Below the pieces are notes generated by a model. It ran no database searches. It worked only from the letters and a program-made list of their open reading frames with translations, and was not told where the DNA came from. A DNA stretch of 60,605 nucleotides from an uncultured Clostridia bacterium (GTDB lineage Bacteria > Bacillota > Clostridia > Oscillospirales > Ruminococcaceae), in contig CANQPB010000013.1 in NCBI GenBank assembly GCA_947625615.1, forward strand, positions 1 through 60,605, read 5' to 3'. Below, one piece after another: positions 27,593 to 36,345 of this stretch (positions are counted from its first letter, which is position 1; each line of letters starts with the position of its first letter). Made by a program: the position numbers and the translations under genes.

Positions 27593-30211
27593 ATGACAAA
27601 AAGAATTTTGGCAATCGTTTTGGCAGTTGTCATGGCTATGTCGGTTCTTATGGTCGAAGCTTTTGCTTATGATTATATGACTGGTCTCCAAGCAACTGTC
27701 AGTGGCAACTCGATTACAGTTAGCGGTTATGCGGTTTCCGGCGCATCATCGTATAAAATAACTGTAAAATGTGGTACCAGCACCGTGTATAACGGTACAG
27801 TTTCCTCAACCTCCACCGTTGTTACGACCTCCCTCTATGGAACGCATTCTGTTGATGTCGATGCATTTTCGGGAGCAAACGGAAGCGGCGACAGAATCGG
27901 CTCGGGTTCTACCAAATGCGATGTTCAGAGATCAACAACCTCTAACGGCATTACGGTCACCTCAAGCGGGTCTGGAGTAACTGTAACATGGACAAAGGAT
28001 CCTGCAATCAGCTCTTACTTCGTCTCGTATTCGTACTACGATGCCTACAACCAGCGTCAGACCAGTTCTACGTCGGGTGCAGGTTCTGCTACAATTAATG
28101 TGGCGTATGAAAAGCTGATCTCTGTAAGCGTGTATGCAGGCTCGTCTTCCAGTTCAGGTCTTGTTGGTACTTGGAACAACAATACCGGCAGTTCATGGGG
28201 CGGAAGCACCAGCACCGGCGGCGTCACTATCAGCGGCACCACCCTTTACTGGAGCAACCCGACCTATCAGTACTGCTATGTATCCGCCACCTGCAACGGC
28301 AGAACCATTCTTAACAGGCAGTCTGTCGGCACCACCAGCAGCTTCAACTTCGGAAGCTATATCAGCAGCACTTACCTTTACGGCGGCTACCCGATCTACT
28401 TCACCGTCTCCACCGCTTACACCACTATAGGAACCGCCACCTACAACGCTAACGGCTCCTACAACAACGGCAGCGTCTATGTTCAGGGCACTACCCTTTA
28501 TTGGACTGCCGTTCCCGGCCACTACTACAGCGTTACCGCTTCCGGCAACTACGGTTCTCAGACAGTCCTCGCCGCCTCCACTACCGAACACGTAGAGTTC
28601 AGCGGCCTTGTCACTAACAGCTATTCCACCATTTCCTTCACCGTCAGAGATACCACCACAGGCATTACCGTCGGTACTGCAACCTACTATCCCGGCAACT
28701 TCGGCGGCACCTCGGGCAATGTCGGCATCAGCGGCACCACCCTCTACTGGACTGGCAGTGCGCAGGTCTACTATGTTTCCGCCACTCAGAACGGCAGAAC
28801 CATTCTTTCGAGATCGAGAGTCGGCGCCGTCACCAGCGTTAACATCGCAAGCCTTATCAACCAGTCTTATCTCAACAGCGGCTATCCGATAATCTTCACC
28901 GTTTACGATTCCTACTACACCACTGTCGGCACCGCCACCTATTACCCCGGTTCCTCTAATCTTTACGGCACCAACTACAACTTCAGAGTAACCGTCACCA
29001 ACTTTAACGTAAACGTCGCCTGGGATACCGTTCCCTACGCTTCGACTTACCGTGTAACCTACCAGGGTCTTACCAACGGCAGCTCTAAGCAGTACCTCGA
29101 CACTCCCTTCACCTCGGCCAACCTTACTCTTCCCGCCGGCGGCCTTTATGTTGAGGTAACCTACTACTACAACAACCGCGCCTACAGCGTCGGCGCCGCC
29201 ACCATCTCCGCCACCGGCCAGGTCAACTACAGCGGCACCGGCACTAACACCAATACCAACACCAACACCGGCTCTACTCAGTCCGGCAACTATGTCAGCG
29301 GCACCAACTGCACGATGACCGTAGGCGCTACGAGCACCCTCGTTTCCTGGAACGATTACTACGGCGCCACCAGATATCAGGTAATCTACACCAACGTCGC
29401 CACCAACCAGGCCCGCAGCGTGACCGGCATCTACACCAACAGCTATGAGATCCCGCTCGGCTACGACAACACCACCGGCGGCATCTCGGTGCAGGTAATC
29501 GCCTATAACGGCGTCAACCCGCTTGGCGCAGGCCCGTTCGCATACGCGACCTACAAGCCGACCACTACCAACAACAATAACACCACCACCAAGCCCGCCG
29601 ACACCACTCCTGACGCTCCCACGAGCTTCAAGGCGACTGCCAGCAACAAGCAGGTTCTCCTCTCCTGGAACGCCGCCAAGAATTCCACCTCTTATAAGGT
29701 TTACTGGAAGCGTTCTTCCAACTCGACCTGGAAGCTTGCCAAGGAGACCACCAAGCGCGCTCTGACCATCAAGGGCCTCAACAACGACATGAACTATGAC
29801 TTCAAGGTTGTCGCCTCTACCGGCGTTGAGAGCAGCGTCATAAAGATCGCCCCGACCTCTTCGGGCAGCAACACCAAGACCGCTGACGATCCTAAGGGCT
29901 CGACCTCGAGCAGCTCGTCCAAGAATCCCGTCATCACCTCGGCCACCGGCGGCAACGGCACCTTCACCGTAAGCTGGAACGGCGTTAGCGGCGCGAACTC
30001 CTATAAGGTTTACGCTCACCGCGTCGGCGTTGACGTCACCTCGGACGGCAAGCAGACCTACTACTGCAAGGCCACCGTTTCGGGCACCAGCGCTACCGTC
30101 AGCAACCTCGCTGCCGGCACCTACCAGATCAGAATCAAGGCCTCTACCGACGGCGGAAACACCTGGACAAGCCTCTCCGCCTGCGATTACTACACCGTAA
30201 CCGTCAGCTGA
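27593..30211 (+). CDS. Secreted repetitive beta-domain protein with fibronectin-III-like ends
   Basis: An 872-residue exported protein. AAAGGAG and spacing support the ATG at 27593. The signal peptide ends near VEAFA. Three tandem modules of about 83 residues (starting near 28215, 28470 and 28716) share GTTLYW, a YYVSAT-like strand, NGRTIL and IGTATY. A related fourth domain follows. Asn/Thr linkers then lead to two fibronectin-III-like domains (DAPTSFKATASNKQVLLSW; SWNGVSGANSYKVY). There is no anchor motif, so it is probably released or held non-covalently. It is rich in Tyr, Ser and Gly. Adhesion or matrix function is inference. Confidence 0.82.
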   Translation: MTKRILAIVLAVVMAMSVLMVEAFAYDYMTGLQATVSGNSITVSGYAVSGASSYKITVKCGTSTVYNGTVSSTSTVVTTSLYGTHSVDVDAFSGANGSGDRIGSGSTKCDVQRSTTSNGITVTSSGSGVTVTWTKDPAISSYFVSYSYYDAYNQRQTSSTSGAGSATINVAYEKLISVSVYAGSSSSSGLVGTWNNNTGSSWGGSTSTGGVTISGTTLYWSNPTYQYCYVSATCNGRTILNRQSVGTTSSFNFGSYISSTYLYGGYPIYFTVSTAYTTIGTATYNANGSYNNGSVYVQGTTLYWTAVPGHYYSVTASGNYGSQTVLAASTTEHVEFSGLVTNSYSTISFTVRDTTTGITVGTATYYPGNFGGTSGNVGISGTTLYWTGSAQVYYVSATQNGRTILSRSRVGAVTSVNIASLINQSYLNSGYPIIFTVYDSYYTTVGTATYYPGSSNLYGTNYNFRVTVTNFNVNVAWDTVPYASTYRVTYQGLTNGSSKQYLDTPFTSANLTLPAGGLYVEVTYYYNNRAYSVGAATISATGQVNYSGTGTNTNTNTNTGSTQSGNYVSGTNCTMTVGATSTLVSWNDYYGATRYQVIYTNVATNQARSVTGIYTNSYEIPLGYDNTTGGISVQVIAYNGVNPLGAGPFAYATYKPTTTNNNNTTTKPADTTPDAPTSFKATASNKQVLLSWNAAKNSTSYKVYWKRSSNSTWKLAKETTKRALTIKGLNNDMNYDFKVVASTGVESSVIKIAPTSSGSNTKTADDPKGSTSSSSSKNPVITSATGGNGTFTVSWNGVSGANSYKVYAHRVGVDVTSDGKQTYYCKATVSGTSATVSNLAAGTYQIRIKASTDGGNTWTSLSACDYYTVTVS
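28215..28965 (+). repeat. Three tandem coding repeats of about 250 bp
   Basis: Units begin near 28215, 28470 and 28716 and share long near-identical stretches around ATCAGCGGCACCACCCT. Recent duplication within the gene is likely. Confidence 0.75.
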
Positions 30212-30240
30212 TAATTCAGCCTGAGGCGCTAAACGAAATT

Positions 30241-30274
30241 AAAAATCCCCTGCCTTTTGGCGGGGGATTTTTTT
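30241..30274 (+). terminator. Terminator of the repetitive secreted protein gene
   Basis: Twelve-pair stem (AAATCCCCTGCC/GGCGGGGGATTT) with a TTTT loop, followed by a T run. Confidence 0.92.
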
Positions 30275-30412
30275 GAACGATGAACGGTTGATATGCTATA
30301 AAAACCGAGCGCCGCGCAGGCTTAACCCTCCTCCCAATCTTCCGAGTGAATACGGGGCAAATTAAATCAGCCAATCATATCATGCTGTACTGGCTCTGTT
30401 TTTTAAAATTAA

Positions 30413-30442
30413 AACCCCCTCCCCAAATCGGGGGAGGGGGTT
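30413..30442 (-). terminator. Terminator of the sulfatase/CotH gene pair
   Basis: Twelve-pair stem AACCCCCTCCCC/GGGGAGGGGGTT. On the minus strand it is followed by TTTTAATTTT. Confidence 0.85.
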
Positions 30443-30457
30443 ATCTTCAAACCACAC

Positions 30458-32545
30458 CTAATATTTTCCGTCGGTGAGGGCCCAGTAGGCGTAGTAGCCG
30501 TACATGTTCAGCACCTCGTCGCTGTATACGTCCTCGCGGGAATTCCAGGTGAAGAACCTGTCGTAATAGCCCCAGGTGGCCATCGCCGGGGCGACGTATT
30601 CCGCGTCAAGGATCATCTTATACTTTTCCGAGAGGGGAATCCCGGCGGCCATCAGCGTCTTAACGCCAAGGAAATTGGCGCTCGTCACGCCGTAAAGCGT
30701 GAAGTCGGTGTCGATATCGAAGTTAGACCAAATGACGAAGGGCGTTTCAAACCTCGTCAGGTAGGCGTTTACAAACTGTTCGCGGTTGGGGTCGAGGGCG
30801 TCTATAAGCTCTGCCTCGACGTTCGGCTGGTGATCGCCGAAGAAGACTATCATCGTCTTTTCGTCGACCTTGCTGAAATAGTCGATGAGCTCCTCAAGCG
30901 CCTCGTCGGAATCCTTTATAAGCGACAGATACTGCTCCGCCCTCGGGAATTCCCCCTCTGGTCGCTCGATGTGTACGTCGGTTTCAAAGTCGTCGCCGTC
31001 ATATTCATAGGTCGAGTGGTTCTGAACCGTCACGCCGAAGATGAAAAGCGGGTCGTCGTCCTTCTCCTCAAACCGCTTTTCTATTTGTTTGTAGAAGAAG
31101 CTGTCGCTTATCAGAGTTCTTATATATTCCACCTTGTCGCCGAAGCCCTTTTCCCAGCGGTCGGCGCTTACGTAAAGCCCCGCTTCGCCCGAGGCCATGT
31201 CCTCGCCGCTTATAAAATCGTCGAAGCCCATGAATTTATAGACCGAGTTGCGCTTCCAGCACACCTCATAAAAGGGGTGCATCGCCACGGTGTCGTAGCC
31301 GTAGCCTTTGAGGTAAGAGGCCATCGACTCCACCGGGCGCTTAATGTGCTGCATATAGGTGTAGCAGCCGGACGGCATGTACATCATCGAAAGCCCGGTT
31401 AGAAACTCGAATTCGGTGTTGCAGGTGCCTCCGCCGAGAACGCTTACAAGCACCCTGCCGTCCTCGCAGTTTGTGATCAGGCTGTTGAAATAGGGCATGT
31501 ATGGGACGTTTGTCTTAAGCCGGCCGATGTAGCCGAGATCCGAAAAGCTCTCGTTCATGATGACGATGATGTTCGGGCGGTCTTCGCTTGAAACTTCCGA
31601 GCCGGCGTTGTCGGCCTCGGCGTTCTTGCGGTTTACAAGGGTGTCCTGCGTTTTATACTGCTCGAGGAACTCGAACAGCGCCTCCTCGGAATATCCCTCA
31701 GGCGGGTCGAAGTCCATCTTCCGCCAGTTTATGTAAAAGCTTAGAGCCGTGCCGTTTACGTTATTTGTCGATTCGGTGTCAAAGGTAGAGGTCGAAAAGC
31801 TCTCGTAGTCGATGTTGTATATCCCGACGACCCCCACGCACAAAAGCGCCGCCGCAGCGGCCGCCGCACAGGGCTTCAGCCACTTTTTGGGGTATTCGAA
31901 TTTGAACTGCGCCGCAAGCGCTATAAGCATGATGCAGGCGCAGAGGCCGGTCAGCATGTCCACGTTGAAGTGCCAGTCCGAGGTGGTGGTAACCTTCATC
32001 GCCGTGCCGATGGCGTAAAGATCCGTCGGGACGACCGGCGTGCCGCGTATCAGCAAAACAATTTCGTTTGCAAAATTCAGAAGCGATCCCACGGCCATGG
32101 CCGTGCAGAATGACACCCTCGCCGACTGCGTGATCAGAAAAACCATGAGCTGCAAAACCGCGTAGAACGCGACGTTGAGCCAATATATGCGGCTGTCGTA
32201 TCTCGGCACGCCGATTATAAGCTTGACCGTCTCAAAGGTGAGCATTGGCCCGCAGAGAAAGAACGCCGCCGCCGCGGTGCGCTCGGCCCAGTCGGGCAGC
32301 TTGAACCGAAATATCAGCGCTGCCGACATCAGAATAAACAGCCCTATGAATGTCGCGAGCGCGCCGGTGTTTATAACGTGCCGGCCGATTTCAAGCGTCG
32401 AGTAGACGTTTGCTTCAAGCGGCTCGTCGATATCATAGATCAGCCCGTTTTTGAAAGATGAGATGTTGTAAAGCGTCAGCAGCGCGGCGAGAATAATCAC
32501 CGCAATGCCGAGCCATAATTTTTTGCCTTTTTTTAATTCGATCAT
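30458..32545 (-). CDS. LTA-synthase-family membrane sulfatase
   Basis: A 695-residue enzyme. About five to six membrane helices lie in residues 1-240, followed by an external sulfatase-fold domain. Glu332 (IIVIMNESF) and Thr374 (GGGTCNTEFEFLTG) match the metal-binding Glu and catalytic Thr of lipoteichoic acid synthases. FFGDHQPN carries the late Asp-His metal ligands. Known members transfer glycerol-phosphate from phosphatidylglycerol to a glycolipid or glycan. The exact acceptor here cannot be told. It follows the CotH gene by 14 nt on the same strand, so the two are probably co-transcribed. Confidence 0.92.
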   Translation of the reverse strand: MIELKKGKKLWLGIAVIILAALLTLYNISSFKNGLIYDIDEPLEANVYSTLEIGRHVINTGALATFIGLFILMSAALIFRFKLPDWAERTAAAAFFLCGPMLTFETVKLIIGVPRYDSRIYWLNVAFYAVLQLMVFLITQSARVSFCTAMAVGSLLNFANEIVLLIRGTPVVPTDLYAIGTAMKVTTTSDWHFNVDMLTGLCACIMLIALAAQFKFEYPKKWLKPCAAAAAAALLCVGVVGIYNIDYESFSTSTFDTESTNNVNGTALSFYINWRKMDFDPPEGYSEEALFEFLEQYKTQDTLVNRKNAEADNAGSEVSSEDRPNIIVIMNESFSDLGYIGRLKTNVPYMPYFNSLITNCEDGRVLVSVLGGGTCNTEFEFLTGLSMMYMPSGCYTYMQHIKRPVESMASYLKGYGYDTVAMHPFYEVCWKRNSVYKFMGFDDFISGEDMASGEAGLYVSADRWEKGFGDKVEYIRTLISDSFFYKQIEKRFEEKDDDPLFIFGVTVQNHSTYEYDGDDFETDVHIERPEGEFPRAEQYLSLIKDSDEALEELIDYFSKVDEKTMIVFFGDHQPNVEAELIDALDPNREQFVNAYLTRFETPFVIWSNFDIDTDFTLYGVTSANFLGVKTLMAAGIPLSEKYKMILDAEYVAPAMATWGYYDRFFTWNSREDVYSDEVLNMYGYYAYWALTDGKY

Positions 32546-32559
32546 TTTCTAACCTGCTT

Positions 32560-35175
32560 TTATGAGAAATTTGCCGTTATTTCAAGCGACCCCGACGGGC
32601 TCCAGCTTATGCTGCTGCCGGTGCCGTCATATCCGCCGCTCCAGCCGGTGAAGCTCTGCCCCTTTGCAGGCTGAGCTTCGACGGTAATTTTATACCCGCT
32701 GATATATTTGCCCGTCCATTTACCGTTAGTAAAGGTTATCGGGTAGCCGTTTACCTTAACGGTGCCGTTTCCCTTTTTGGTGATTGTCAGCGTGGCCGAG
32801 GCTCGCGACGGCGTGCCGAGGGCTTTTGACATCTGCTCGGGGAAATAGCTGCGGCGGTTTGTCAGCCACTTTTTATAGCCGTTTCGGTTGTTTTCAACGC
32901 CCCGCTCGCTCTGCCAGAAAATATAGCGCCTGAAATGCTGACTCATATAGGGCGAGTAGGTTTTATGGAAGCTGTCCATAAGCGCCGCGGCGGAATCGGG
33001 ATTGAACGCTATGTTCATCATGTCCTCGCAGGCGAGGACGAATTTTGCCGAGAACTCGGAATTTTTTAGGAGCGATTTAAGCATCGGCCCGAGGTGGCCG
33101 TCGCCGCCGGCAAGCTGACTTAAGATGTCATACCGGTAGTCGTCGCCGCTGTTGTAAAGGTTCATCGAATACTCGGTGTCGTAGCACATGAATCTCCAGC
33201 GGCCGTCTTCATAGGGCTTGTCGGAGGTATCTCTTACACGCCAGACCGCCCAGTTGCCCCACACCCAGTCCTCGTTGCCGATGTAGACGTTCATCGCGAC
33301 ATATTCGGCGAAGCTGTCGAGATCCATCATTGCGGAGGCCTTTTTATAGTTGTCCGTTACCGACATGTCGTTTTGCGAGATGAATTTCACGGTGCTGTCC
33401 CATAGGTCGTAGTCTGAGGCGTTGCCCTCCTCAAGCTCGCCCGCCTTTATCATTACGGCGTTGTCGGCGTTTACCCCGAAGTTTTCTTCGATGTAGTTGT
33501 CGTCGTAAAGCTCCATCATCGTGTAGATGCCCCAGTATTCGCCGTCAAGAAAAGCTATGGCAAGGCTGTTGTCCTGGGTGGCGAAGGGGAAGTTTTTCAC
33601 GCAGGCCTGCGTCCAGGCGTCCTTGTAAAGCAGCAGGAAGGAATCGTTGCCGCCGTTGCGGATCATGAAGCGCTTGTATTCTTTGACCGTCTTGCCGCTG
33701 TCATAGGCGCGGTTGTTTTCAAAGAGCTCGTATTTCAGCTTCGATTCGCCATAGTCCGAGCGGAAGTAGAATTTCAGAGATTTTTGCTGGCTGTTTCTCG
33801 ACCACCCGCCGTGAACTCTCATTCCGGCGTCGGAGCTGAATTCAAGCTGCCCGTCCTTGAAGTAGTCGATGTGCGCCTCGCGCTCCCAGTCGCGGCCTCG
33901 CTGGTTGAAGTTTGCAGGGGTGGAGCCGTCGAGGACGCCGGAGGGATTCTGCTTTCGCCACTGCGTGAAGACGTCGCCGGCGACGTAGATGCCGGTCTTT
34001 TGGTTGTAAAGCCCGTCGGGATCGGATACCACCGAGATGACCGAGACATTTTTATACTTTTGGGCGATCTTTTCGCCGACAAAATATGTGGCGGTGGAGA
34101 CGGCGCTTTGAACGCCGTTTTTGTCGACCGCCATCGCGCGGACTATGGTGGCCTTTTCAAATTCGGTGTTCGGGAACTGCTCGGAGCCGGAATCGACGGT
34201 GGTGCCGCGCTTATAGGTGAGCACGGCGCGCTCGTTCGAGCGGTCTTTTATTGAAATCGGCGAGGAAAATTTTGCCGAAGAGCTTGTCGGAAGGCTGCCG
34301 TCTGTGGTATAATATATTACGGAGCCCTCGGGCGCGGTGATGTTTAGGGAGAACGCCGAGGAGTAGAATCCGCTCGGCTTGTCGAAGACCGGCGGCGCGG
34401 AAAGTTCCTTTGCGCCGGAATTTGATTTCAGCGGCGTTGCCTCGACGAGCGAGAATTCGCCGCCGTCGGGCAGGCGGCCGAAGGCCTGATCCTCCGACAT
34501 ATCCGAAACCGTGACGGAATCTATCTTATCGCCGTCAGGCGAGCTGAGGGTGAGCGTTTCGCTGCCCGAGGAGATCTTGAAATTGGCGTGAAGCTCGTTT
34601 CCGTATAGATCCTTGTCCGAGCAGAAGACTATGAGATATCCCTGCGGGGAGATATCGACGTCGGGGAAGACCCATTTTGCCGGCGATGAGGCGTCGTCAG
34701 TGAGGCCGCAGCCCTCAAGCGAGACGGGCAGGCTGCCCTTGTTGTAAAGCTCAAGCCAGTCGGGGCTGTCGCCGTCGGAATCGGTTATCGACGATTTATT
34801 TTTCGCGCATACTTCATTTATTACGACGTCGGAGAGGCTGCCCGTTTTCTCCGGTGGAGGCTCGGTCGCCGAGGTTGCGGTGGTTTTCGGCGCTGTGGTA
34901 GTTGAAGGCGCGGTGGTGGTAGCGGGCGCGGACGTTTCGGCAACGGTTGTCGTCGTCGGGGCGGTTTCGGGGGAGGTCGCCGTGGTTTCGGCCTCGGTAA
35001 CCGTGGCTTCGGGCGGCTGCGTCGAAGCGGGTGCGGAGGTCTCCGGGGCGGTTGCCGCCGGGGCCAATGTAGCGGCGGTCGTGACGTTAGTTGTGACGTC
35101 GGGATTTCCCGCCTGTGAAGCGCAGGAGGCCAAAAGCGAGACGGATATAATTATGGGGAAAAGCTTTAGTTTCAT
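32560..35175 (-). CDS. Lamin-tail / CotH-kinase lipoprotein
   Basis: An 871-residue surface lipoprotein. GGGAGG fixes the ATG at 35175; the signal has lipobox LLASC. A Thr/Ala/Pro linker follows. Next comes a lamin-tail domain (VVINEVCAKNKSSITDSDGD to PDWLELYN), a chitobiase-like beta domain (YYTTDGSLPT), a CotH kinase-like domain (IRNGGNDSFLLLYKDAW, YWGIYTMMELYDDNYIEENF, YDTEYSMNLYN) and a C-terminal bacterial beta repeat (FTGWSGGYDG). CotH proteins are atypical kinases known from spore coats, and lamin-tail/CotH fusions are common exported proteins of Clostridia. Residues matching the CotH Asp and Asn catalytic positions seem present in the DTEYSMN region. Its target is unknown. Confidence 0.88.
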   Translation of the reverse strand: MKLKLFPIIISVSLLASCASQAGNPDVTTNVTTAATLAPAATAPETSAPASTQPPEATVTEAETTATSPETAPTTTTVAETSAPATTTAPSTTTAPKTTATSATEPPPEKTGSLSDVVINEVCAKNKSSITDSDGDSPDWLELYNKGSLPVSLEGCGLTDDASSPAKWVFPDVDISPQGYLIVFCSDKDLYGNELHANFKISSGSETLTLSSPDGDKIDSVTVSDMSEDQAFGRLPDGGEFSLVEATPLKSNSGAKELSAPPVFDKPSGFYSSAFSLNITAPEGSVIYYTTDGSLPTSSSAKFSSPISIKDRSNERAVLTYKRGTTVDSGSEQFPNTEFEKATIVRAMAVDKNGVQSAVSTATYFVGEKIAQKYKNVSVISVVSDPDGLYNQKTGIYVAGDVFTQWRKQNPSGVLDGSTPANFNQRGRDWEREAHIDYFKDGQLEFSSDAGMRVHGGWSRNSQQKSLKFYFRSDYGESKLKYELFENNRAYDSGKTVKEYKRFMIRNGGNDSFLLLYKDAWTQACVKNFPFATQDNSLAIAFLDGEYWGIYTMMELYDDNYIEENFGVNADNAVMIKAGELEEGNASDYDLWDSTVKFISQNDMSVTDNYKKASAMMDLDSFAEYVAMNVYIGNEDWVWGNWAVWRVRDTSDKPYEDGRWRFMCYDTEYSMNLYNSGDDYRYDILSQLAGGDGHLGPMLKSLLKNSEFSAKFVLACEDMMNIAFNPDSAAALMDSFHKTYSPYMSQHFRRYIFWQSERGVENNRNGYKKWLTNRRSYFPEQMSKALGTPSRASATLTITKKGNGTVKVNGYPITFTNGKWTGKYISGYKITVEAQPAKGQSFTGWSGGYDGTGSSISWSPSGSLEITANFS

Positions 35176-35297
35176 AAAATACCTCCCAAAAAGGTCGAAG
35201 CGGTCAGCATACACTACAATTATACACCAAAAGGCGGCCGGTTGCAAGCCAAACGGGGGCAAATTACAAAATTTTATAGGCGGGCTCCTGCTCCTGT

Positions 35298-35385
35298 CGG
35301 GGCGAAGCCCCGCGCGGCGCAGTTCTGCGCCGCGCTCCCACCGCGCCCGCAGGGCGCGGTGGACGCCGCCCCTGCAGGGCGGCGT
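35298..35385. repeat. Cluster of four consecutive GC-rich hairpins
   Basis: Perfect inverted repeats follow one another: CGGGGC/GCCCCG (35298-35312), GCGCGGCGCA/TGCGCCGCGC (35312-35335), CCACCGCGCCC/GGGCGCGGTGG (35338-35362) and ACGCCGCCC/GGGCGGCGT (35363-35385). Stem sequences differ. GGGCTTCGCC at 35386-35395 is the reverse complement of 35301-35310. It lies between divergent genes and has no T-tracts, so these are not ordinary terminators. Confidence 0.85.
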
Positions 35386-35438
35386 GGGCTTCGCCTAAGG
35401 CCGGGAGCTCTGCCAAAAACCGTGAGAGGAGACATATA

Positions 35439-36299
35439 ATGAAAAAGTACACCGAAATAATAAAGCAGTCGCTGTTATGCATAGTCGGCTCGGCGGTATA
35501 TGCGGCGGCGGTCAGCCTGTTTTTAGACCCCAACGGCATTGTCCCCGGGGGATTTACCGGCATCGCCATGATACTCGGCAGGTTTATCCCGCTTCAGACG
35601 GGTACCATGTCGCTCATTCTCAACGTGCCGCTTCTGATCGCCGGGATTTTCGTCTTCGGGGTGAAATTTCTCGGCACAACGATCCTTTCGGTTGCGGTGT
35701 CGTCGGCGATGATGAACCTTTTCGCGCCGATAGGCCCGCTCACCCAAGACCCGCTTCTTGCGGCGCTTGCGGGCGGCGCGCTGATGGCTTTCGGTCTTGA
35801 GATAGTCCTTTTGCAGGGGGCCACCACCGGCGGCACCGACATCATCGTAAAAATGCTGAGGAAAAAATTCCGCGGCATCTCCGCGGGCAAATTCTTTCTT
35901 ATCACCGACGGTTTTATAGTGCTCTGCTCGGCGATAGTCTTCAAAAATGTCGACGCCGGCCTTTACGCCGCGGTCTGCATAGTCGTGTCGTCGTCGCTTA
36001 TGGACGCCATGCTCTACGGCAGGGATCAGGCGAAGCTGATTATTTTGATAAGCGACCGCCACAAGGAGATCACCGACAGAATTCTAAAAGAGCTCGACGT
36101 CGGCGCGACTATCCTTGAGGGGAGCGGCGCCTATTCCGGCCGGGAGAAAAAGGTGGTCATCTGCGTTGTCAGAAAGTGGCTCATCGGCCGCGCGCTGAAA
36201 ATCATAAAGTCTGAGGATACGAGGTCGTTCGCGATCGTCACCACCGCAAACGAGGTCTTCGGCGAGGGCTACAAGCCCCACGACGGCGACGTGATATAA
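35439..36299 (+). CDS. YitT-family membrane protein
   Basis: A 286-residue protein with five to six N-terminal membrane helices and a C-terminal DUF2179 cytoplasmic domain (residues about 210-280, reading GATILEGSGAYSGREKKVVI). Motifs DPNGIVPGGFTGIAMI and LQGATTGGTDIIVKM are typical. AGGAG precedes the ATG. YitT proteins are common in Firmicutes. Their substrate is not firmly known. Confidence 0.92.
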   Translation: MKKYTEIIKQSLLCIVGSAVYAAAVSLFLDPNGIVPGGFTGIAMILGRFIPLQTGTMSLILNVPLLIAGIFVFGVKFLGTTILSVAVSSAMMNLFAPIGPLTQDPLLAALAGGALMAFGLEIVLLQGATTGGTDIIVKMLRKKFRGISAGKFFLITDGFIVLCSAIVFKNVDAGLYAAVCIVVSSSLMDAMLYGRDQAKLIILISDRHKEITDRILKELDVGATILEGSGAYSGREKKVVICVVRKWLIGRALKIIKSEDTRSFAIVTTANEVFGEGYKPHDGDVI

Positions 36300-36304
36300 A
36301 AAAC

Positions 36305-36332
36305 CGGGCGCTCCGCTTTTGCAGGGCGCCCG
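36305..36332. terminator. Terminator between convergent yitT-type gene and serA
   Basis: Stem CGGGCGC/GCGCCCG with a 14-nt interior. A run precedes it and a T-rich stretch follows. Confidence 0.65.
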
Positions 36333-36345
36333 TGCTTTGATTTTA

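Noticed and set aside
28193-30019. 608-residue minus-strand frame opposite the repetitive secreted protein
   Set aside because: Gly/Val-rich antisense of a Thr/Gly-rich repetitive gene; no start signal or family match.
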